A stretch of 64,000 nucleotides of DNA. Source: Clostridium thermobutyricum DSM 4928 (lineage in GTDB: Bacteria; Bacillota; Clostridia; Clostridiales; Clostridiaceae). Where the stretch lies: NCBI RefSeq assembly GCF_002050515.1, contig NZ_LTAY01000037.1:124001-188000 (forward strand). The letters are read 5' to 3'. This document shows, one piece after another, positions 58,917-64,000 of this stretch (the first letter of the stretch is position 1; every line of letters starts with the position of its first letter). The notes under the pieces are model-generated. The model was given only the letters and a program-made list of their open reading frames with translations, was not told where the DNA came from and made no database searches. The position numbers and the translations under genes are program-made.

Positions 58917-60235
58917 TATTTTTCCCCCTCCACAATATTTACTTTTTGTCCTTCTTTTACATATTCTTTTCCTTTTTCTATAACTAAATCATCTGTGGAA
59001 AGTCCTTCTTTTATTCTTATTTTATGAGTTCCTTCTTCTCCAGTTTTTACTTCTTTTTTATTAACTATATTATCTTTTACTACATAAACAAAAGTTTTAT
59101 CTCCTTCTCTAATAATACAGTTTTTACTTATCATATCATTTGATACATTTGAATTATTCTGTAAAAAGAAGCTTACATAATCATTTATTTTATAATTACC
59201 ATTATTTTTTATCTCTAAATATACATTATATTGTCCTGTTCTAAGATCACTTTTTTTATCAATCTTTTTTACAATTCCAATATCTTTATACTTTCCTTTA
59301 TCTCCTTCTATTTGAACCTCTATCTTGTCCCCAACTTTAAAATTAGATAGATATTCTTCATCAACTCCAAACTTCATTTCTAAAACATTTTCATTAGAAA
59401 TAGTAACTGCTGGAAGCATTTTATTTTCTATTTTTTCATTTAAAAAAGCATTTAAATTAGTTATTTTTCCATCTATTCCGGCTTTAATTGTATAACTTTC
59501 TTTTAGCTTTTCCATTTGCTCATAAACTTTATTATTTCCATTACCTTCTAAAGCTCCTAAATCTATTTTATCTATTCCTTCTACAGATTTTTTAAGAGCT
59601 AATATTTCTACTTCTTTTGTTTTAATTTCTGCTGAAACTTTTAAAAGTTCAGATTTCTTTTTTATATTTTCTTTATTTTTTTCTTCTTTTAACTTCTCAT
59701 ATTCTTCTATTGAAATTTCATCTTTTTTCTCTTCTAAATTATTTAAACTATTTTCTAATTCTTTTATTTCAGATTCTAATTTTTCCTTAGATTCTTTTAA
59801 TTTTTTTAATTCATCTTCATTAGTTTTAAGATTATCCTTTAATCCATCTAATTTTTTTAAACTTTCTTTTCCTTTATTTAAGGCTTCTGAATAATTAGAT
59901 TTAACTTTTTCTAAGTTTTTATCTATATCCGAAGAATCAAATTTTAATATTATGTCACCTTTTTTTACATAGTCACCTTCCTTAACGCCTACATAAACTA
60001 CTTTTGAATCTAATATAGACATTACTTTTTGTTCTTCTCCATAAGAAAGTTTTCCTGAATATTTTATTTTATCCCCATAAGATGATTGTCCAATTTTTTG
60101 TACTAATACTGCTGTCTCTCTATTAGTTTCTACTTCTCTTGTATTCTTTTCATTTACTCTATTTATATAAGTCCATGTAAAGCTACCAATCAAACCAATA
60201 GAAATAAGTATTCCCAATATCTTTTTCTTCCCCAT
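58916..60235 (-). CDS. HlyD/MFP-type adaptor of the RND pump
   Basis: 439 residues. N-terminal membrane anchor (about 5-22), biotinyl-lipoyl half motif (GVKEGDYVKKGDIILKFD, residues about 78-95), a long alpha-hairpin coiled coil (about 105-215), the second lipoyl half (TIKAGIDGKITNL) and a beta-barrel/MP domain (GDKTFVYVVKDNIVNKKEV). Long coiled hairpins in Gram-negative adaptors reach the outer membrane channel; here they could touch the cell wall or a partner. Coupled to the pump gene. Confidence 0.92.
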   Translation of the reverse strand: MGKKKILGILISIGLIGSFTWTYINRVNEKNTREVETNRETAVLVQKIGQSSYGDKIKYSGKLSYGEEQKVMSILDSKVVYVGVKEGDYVKKGDIILKFDSSDIDKNLEKVKSNYSEALNKGKESLKKLDGLKDNLKTNEDELKKLKESKEKLESEIKELENSLNNLEEKKDEISIEEYEKLKEEKNKENIKKKSELLKVSAEIKTKEVEILALKKSVEGIDKIDLGALEGNGNNKVYEQMEKLKESYTIKAGIDGKITNLNAFLNEKIENKMLPAVTISNENVLEMKFGVDEEYLSNFKVGDKIEVQIEGDKGKYKDIGIVKKIDKKSDLRTGQYNVYLEIKNNGNYKINDYVSFFLQNNSNVSNDMISKNCIIREGDKTFVYVVKDNIVNKKEVKTGEEGTHKIRIKEGLSTDDLVIEKGKEYVKEGQKVNIVEGEK

Positions 60236-60281
60236 AACGTTTACCTCTTATTCATCTTTTATTTACCTTTTGTTCATTATT

Positions 60282-60310
60282 AGTATACCACTTTTTTCAA
60301 ATTTATTGAA
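60282..60310 (-). promoter_or_regulatory. Promoter of RND operon
   Basis: On the minus strand TTCAAT (60305-60310), 17 bp, TATACT (60282-60287). The -35 is weak. Confidence 0.45.
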
Positions 60311-60356
60311 TTTAAAAATATATTTTTTAAAAATTTATGATAAATTTGTATTAATT

Positions 60357-60395
60357 TGAAAAAGTCTTAAGAATTTAATATTCTTAAGACTTATT
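60357..60395 (-). terminator. Terminator after glycosyltransferase gene
   Basis: AAGTCTTAAGAAT pairs with ATTCTTAAGACTT, and on the minus strand CTTTTTC follows. Confidence 0.8.
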
Positions 60396-60398
60396 TTT

Positions 60399-61400
60399 TT
60401 AAAATTTAACAACAGCTGATATTTCTTTTATATTGTCATAAAAGCTTTTAATATCAATAACTCGTTCAAATTCACTTGATGGATATTTTATATTTTTCTC
60501 TAATTCCATATATTTTTCTAAACTTTCATTTGCAATTTTAAAATTACCTAATTGAACTTCACAAAGACATTTTAAAAAATATAGATCTTTAAAATCTTCA
60601 TATTCTTTTATGCTTTTATCTAAAAATTCTATTTCCATATCAAATAAACCTAGCTTATGCATAGCTTTAGCTTTATTCAAAATAAGACTAGCTTTAAATA
60701 ACTTATTAGAATCATATATTTCAAATGCTTTATCATAATTTTCTAAGGCAAGTTCAAAATCAAACATTCTACCATATTCATTTCCTATATCAAAATAGTA
60801 TTTACAGTCTTTTTCTTCATCTCCCATTAAAGAAAATACTTTTAAATTTCTTCTAAGTTTTTCTTTTACGTCAACTATATTTTTATCACTACCATAATGT
60901 TGTATTTCTAAGTCAGTATATTTAATTTTATCTATTCCGAAATTTTCTATTACAGATTTTTCTATACTTTCATGTATTCTTCCTTCAAATTTTATCCTTT
61001 CATCTTTTTTAAATAATCTTATTATATTATTTTCATTCCTTTTTACGGAATCTAGATAACTACAAACTCTCATTGATATACAAACTTCATCTTTAACTTC
61101 TTCTAACACTTTATAAATATCATATTTATTTTGTATTTTTTCATCACAATCTAAAAATAATATCCAATCTCCTGTAGCTTTTTCAATTCCTTTATTTCTT
61201 ATATCTGAAAAATCATAATAAAAATCTTCATTATAAATTTTAGCTCCAAGTTCTTTAGCTATTTCTATTGTTTTATCTTTTGAACCAGTATCAATTAATA
61301 TTATTTCATCTACAACTTCTCTTACACTCTCTATTGCATTCCTAATTAAACTTTCTTCATTTTTGCTTATTATACATAAAGATAATTTTTTTCTCCCCAT
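60399..61400 (-). CDS. Family 2 glycosyltransferase with TPR tail, SunS-like
   Basis: About 333 residues. GT-A domain with SLCIISKNEESLI, IDTGSKDKTIEIA and the DxD-like LFLDCDEK (Asp84, Asp86). The C-terminal part (about 200-333) is TPR-like, the arrangement of SunS, which glycosylates a cysteine of the sublancin peptide. No bacteriocin precursor or ABC exporter gene is next to it, so the acceptor is unknown. The frame opens with a TTG in GGAGGAG; I start at the ATG at 61400 (MGRKKLSLCIISK). Confidence 0.85.
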   Translation of the reverse strand: MGRKKLSLCIISKNEESLIRNAIESVREVVDEIILIDTGSKDKTIEIAKELGAKIYNEDFYYDFSDIRNKGIEKATGDWILFLDCDEKIQNKYDIYKVLEEVKDEVCISMRVCSYLDSVKRNENNIIRLFKKDERIKFEGRIHESIEKSVIENFGIDKIKYTDLEIQHYGSDKNIVDVKEKLRRNLKVFSLMGDEEKDCKYYFDIGNEYGRMFDFELALENYDKAFEIYDSNKLFKASLILNKAKAMHKLGLFDMEIEFLDKSIKEYEDFKDLYFLKCLCEVQLGNFKIANESLEKYMELEKNIKYPSSEFERVIDIKSFYDNIKEISAVVKF

Positions 61401-61490
61401 TTTCTCCTCCAAAACTAAAAATTTAATGTTATCTATAATTATGCAAACTTATTTTATATTAGAATAGTTTTAATTAATTTTATTACGTAA

Positions 61491-61523
61491 ACAAAAAAGT
61501 CTATCCTAAATGGATAGACTTCT
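61491..61523 (-). terminator. Terminator after APC permease gene
   Basis: On the minus strand AAGTCTATCC-ATTTA-GGATAGACTT is followed by TTTTG. Confidence 0.85.
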
Positions 61524-61526
61524 TAA

Positions 61527-62843
61527 CTACACTTTATTTTTATGATAATTATAAATATAAAATGGAACTCCTAATAATAAAAGTATGAATCCCCACATTA
61601 CTGTTTCTGCCCCTGAACCATATATTGTCCAAATGGAATATACAAAAGCTAAAAGAGGAACTATAGCTCTCTTTATAAATATTTTTAAATTAAATTCTTC
61701 TCCTACTTTAAACATAAGCATTATTTCAGCAGCTGCTGTTAAAAGATATATAGGTAAAAATGAAAGTGTTGCAAGTATTGTTATAAAAGTAAATGCGTCT
61801 ACCATACTTTGCTGATAATTCATTATAAGAAGTATATTAACTAATACAGATCCAATTATTAATGAATTTGCTGGTGTTTTGTATTTAGGATGTAATTTTC
61901 CAAAAAACTTTGGAAATACTCCATCTTCTCCTGCCGCATAAGCAACACGTGCAGTTGAAAGAAGCCATCCAATAGTTGTCCCTAAAATACAAATAACAAC
62001 TGCGAATGTTATTGGCTTTCCTACTGAACTTCCTAAAATTTTTGAAAGAATATCTGTAAGCGGTGCTTGACTTTGGCTTAACTCACTATTTGGCATTGCT
62101 CCCATAGAAGCTAAGCTTATTAATATATAAATTACAGATGCAATAAGTATTCCATATATTGTACTTTTTCTTACATTCTTTTTAGGATTTTTTATTTCTC
62201 CTGCTGTAACTGTTGCACTTTCCATCCCAACAAATGCCCATAAAGTTGAAGTAGCTGCTAGTGGAATTGTGCTAAATCCTTTTCCTTCTGGTATTAATGG
62301 TAAAAGATTTCCTGAATCAAAATTTAAAAAAGCTATAACTATGAATACAAGGAAAAATAAAATTTTAAAAACTGTTGCAAAACTTTGTAATTTTCCTGCT
62401 TTTTCAACTCCAACTATATTTATTATTGTAAAAATCCAAAGTATAGCACTTGTATATATTATTGATACAAGAGGATTATTTAAAACTGGAATAACAGCTG
62501 CACTATAACTTGCTAGCGTTACAATTATTGCTGCATTTCCTATCCAAGAACCATTCCAATAAAGCCATGCACTTAGAAATCCAGTAAATTCTCCAAATGC
62601 TGTTTTAGTATATTGGTATGCTCCTCCTGTTTCAGGATATCTAGTACCTAAGTTTGCAAATGATAAGGCTATTAATATAGAACCTCCTGCTGTTATTATC
62701 CAAGCTATTATTGTAGATAATGGTCCTGAAACACTAGCAAGAGTTGCTGGCAACATAAATACTCCTGAACCTATCATATTACCACATACAAGCATGGTAG
62801 CCATAAAAAGACTTATTTCTTTTTTTAAATTTCTGTCCTCCAT
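61527..62843 (-). CDS. APC-superfamily amino acid permease/antiporter
   Basis: 438 residues, about 12 membrane segments. The GSGVFMLP in TM1 and the GGAYQYTKTAFG stretch mark the APC/APA family (basic amino acid/polyamine antiporters such as AdiC, CadB and ArcD-like). The trans-membrane 6 GMESATVTAGEIKNPKKNVRKS motif follows. The exact substrate, probably a basic amino acid, is not decided by sequence. Own strong promoter (62884-62911) and terminator. Confidence 0.9.
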   Translation of the reverse strand: MEDRNLKKEISLFMATMLVCGNMIGSGVFMLPATLASVSGPLSTIIAWIITAGGSILIALSFANLGTRYPETGGAYQYTKTAFGEFTGFLSAWLYWNGSWIGNAAIIVTLASYSAAVIPVLNNPLVSIIYTSAILWIFTIINIVGVEKAGKLQSFATVFKILFFLVFIVIAFLNFDSGNLLPLIPEGKGFSTIPLAATSTLWAFVGMESATVTAGEIKNPKKNVRKSTIYGILIASVIYILISLASMGAMPNSELSQSQAPLTDILSKILGSSVGKPITFAVVICILGTTIGWLLSTARVAYAAGEDGVFPKFFGKLHPKYKTPANSLIIGSVLVNILLIMNYQQSMVDAFTFITILATLSFLPIYLLTAAAEIMLMFKVGEEFNLKIFIKRAIVPLLAFVYSIWTIYGSGAETVMWGFILLLLGVPFYIYNYHKNKV

Positions 62844-62883
62844 CTAATCCTCCTATGTTTTTATTCTTTTTCTCACAAATGTA

Positions 62884-62911
62884 ATTGTATCAAATTCGTG
62901 ACTTTTGTCAA
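62884..62911 (-). promoter_or_regulatory. Sigma-A promoter of APC permease gene
   Basis: On the minus strand TTGACA (62906-62911), 16 bp, TACAAT (62884-62889). Confidence 0.75.
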
Positions 62912-62931
62912 TTTTTGTTCATAAATTTTAA

Positions 62932-62970
62932 TAAAAAAAAGAAGTAAAAATTTAAAATTTCTACTTCTTT
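62932..62970 (-). terminator. Terminator after Sel1-repeat gene
   Basis: On the minus strand GAAGTAGAAATTTT-AA-ATTTTTACTTC is followed by eight Ts. Confidence 0.88.
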
Positions 62971-62975
62971 CCATA

Positions 62976-63971
62976 CTAATCTCTTTCTTTGTTAAATAAA
63001 CTTTTCATAGGTTTAATTATTTTTACTTTTGTTAAAGCCTTTATATATCCATTTTCAGCAGCACGTTTATATAATTCTAATGCTCTTTCTTCATCTCTTC
63101 CAACAAAGTTGCCTTTTTCAAATAATTGAGCTAGTTTATACTGTGCTTCTCTATTTTCTTTTTCTGAAGCAATACTATACCATTCAATACATTTTATATC
63201 TTCTTCTTCATATAAAATGTCTCCTATTTCAAGAGCTAATTCTCCAGCTTTAACTCTTCCTTCTTCATTACCATCAGTTTCAGATTTATTATACCAATCA
63301 AAAGCTTCCTCTTCATCTCTTTCTACCCATTCCCCAATATTATATATTTCTCCAAGCATAAATGAAGCTTCTGGGTCATTTTGAGTAGCTAAATCAATAT
63401 ATATATTTATAAGTTTATTTATACTTTCTTCTACACCTTTTTCAGCTGCTATCATGTAGTATTCCATATATTTTTCTTTATTTTCTTCAACAAAGTCACC
63501 ATTAAAGAATATATCTCCTAGATAATGATAATAAATATACTCTCCTTCATTACCTTTATTTTCATATATTTGGATTAGTTTTTCTATAGCTTCTTCATAT
63601 CTTCCAAAACTTGCTCTTTTATAATATTCAATTGCTAAATCTATATCTTTATAAAATTCATTTTCATAATATATATTTCCTAATATATAACTTGCCTTTA
63701 TACTTCCTAAATCAGAAGCTTCTCCTAAATAATCCATAGATATAATAAGATCTTCATGATTATTATATCTATCTAAATAATATTCTCCTTCTTTTAATAA
63801 TCCATTTATATCTCTTTTATCTATTTCTTTTGGTTCTTTCCTATCTAAATTCTGTTTTTCTAAAGAAAGCTCTTCTGATGGTTTATTTATAATATTATTG
63901 TAATTTTCTTTTTTTAATTCTTTAATGCTATCTAATTTCTCTAAAATTAAATCTAATTTTTTATTTTCCAA
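62976..63971 (-). CDS. Sel1-like (TPR-type) repeat protein
   Basis: 331 residues. After a charged, Lys/Glu-rich N-terminus (1-60), there are about six Sel1 units with the A-x-Y-x-L-G pattern: ASYILGNIYYE, ASFMLGEIYNIGE with AFDWYNKSE, AQYKLAQLFEKGN with ALELYKRAAENGYIKA. These form an alpha-solenoid for protein binding. No signal peptide. The start is a TTG at 63971 after AAGGGAAAA, close to the window edge; a longer start beyond the window cannot be excluded. Role unknown. Confidence 0.8.
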   Translation of the reverse strand: MENKKLDLILEKLDSIKELKKENYNNIINKPSEELSLEKQNLDRKEPKEIDKRDINGLLKEGEYYLDRYNNHEDLIISMDYLGEASDLGSIKASYILGNIYYENEFYKDIDLAIEYYKRASFGRYEEAIEKLIQIYENKGNEGEYIYYHYLGDIFFNGDFVEENKEKYMEYYMIAAEKGVEESINKLINIYIDLATQNDPEASFMLGEIYNIGEWVERDEEEAFDWYNKSETDGNEEGRVKAGELALEIGDILYEEEDIKCIEWYSIASEKENREAQYKLAQLFEKGNFVGRDEERALELYKRAAENGYIKALTKVKIIKPMKSLFNKERD

Positions 63972-64000
63972 ACTGTTTTCCCTTAATTTATTCTTTAATT

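Noticed and set aside
60399-62843. Lantibiotic/glycocin island around the SunS-like glycosyltransferase
   Set aside because: No precursor peptide, LanM/LanB, or dedicated ABC exporter is present; the neighbours are an RND pump and an amino acid permease.
1-64000. Mobile elements, CRISPR, tRNA or rRNA genes
   Set aside because: No transposase or integrase motif, terminal repeat pair, regularly spaced repeats, or cloverleaf with a CCA/T-arm was found on either strand. The read was by eye, so a small RNA gene could still be missed.

Overview
This window is a stretch of chromosome from a low-GC Gram-positive, spore-forming anaerobe, almost certainly Clostridium sensu stricto (C. perfringens / C. 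baratii-like). The evidence is the very AT-rich intergenic DNA, strong GGAGG ribosome sites, T-box leaders, an alpha/beta small acid-soluble spore protein, YtxC and PdaB-type sporulation genes, an A-type flavo-diiron protein for oxygen detoxification and a giant 2-hydroxyacyl-CoA dehydratase activase-like protein. I see no rRNA, tRNA, insertion sequence, prophage, integrase or CRISPR array. The species call is an inference.

Layout. 1-8 kb (minus strand): 5' part of a PfkB/pseudouridine kinase gene, a decayed gene remnant, then mutS2, a U32 (RlhA-like) gene and a zapA gene with a huge coiled-coil extension. 7.5-11.3 kb: pheS-pheT behind a Phe T-box. 11.3-14.2 kb: a Ktr-type K+ channel pair and a TrmH-family rRNA methylase. 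14.3-16.5 kb: infC-rpmI-rplT behind an L20-type leader, with infC probably starting at AUU, preceded by ytxC. 16.6-19.5 kb: a plus-strand unknown (DUF6873-like), hslO with a methyltransferase, and an ssp spore gene. 19.6-22.3 kb (plus): asd-dapA-dapB. 22.4-28.0 kb: oppBCDFA peptide importer. 28.4-31 kb: class I aminotransferase, cobalamin adenosyltransferase and divergent dapH, which adds the acetylase branch of lysine/DAP synthesis. 31-36 kb: tandem-OB SSB-like protein, NodB deacetylase, DUF4364 regulator, YncE-type propeller, TSCPD protein, folC. 36-45 kb: flavo-diiron protein, valS with a Val T-box, the 1409-residue activase protein, a small TPR protein. 45-50.4 kb: CvpA-like/transglutaminase fusion, recX, M16 peptidase, then a divergent two-component system. 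50.5-56 kb: SDR, M19 dipeptidase, metallophosphoesterase, glyA, split ThrE exporter. 56-64 kb: RND pump with adaptor, TPR-tailed glycosyltransferase, APC amino acid permease, Sel1-repeat protein.

How it fits together. Most of the window is core housekeeping: translation (two tRNA synthetases, IF3, L35, L20, rRNA modification), lysine/DAP and one-carbon metabolism, peptide and amino acid uptake, and export systems. Convergent genes nearly always share one bidirectional hairpin terminator. Several genes have textbook sigma-A promoters, with TTGACA-like and TATAAT-like boxes 16-18 bp apart. I found no obvious new defence or mobile system. The most unusual items are protein architectures: ZapA with about 480 residues of coiled coil, the double activase, the double-OB SSB, the CvpA-transglutaminase fusion and an RND/adaptor pair in a probably single-membrane cell. 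The probable AUU start of infC also stands out.
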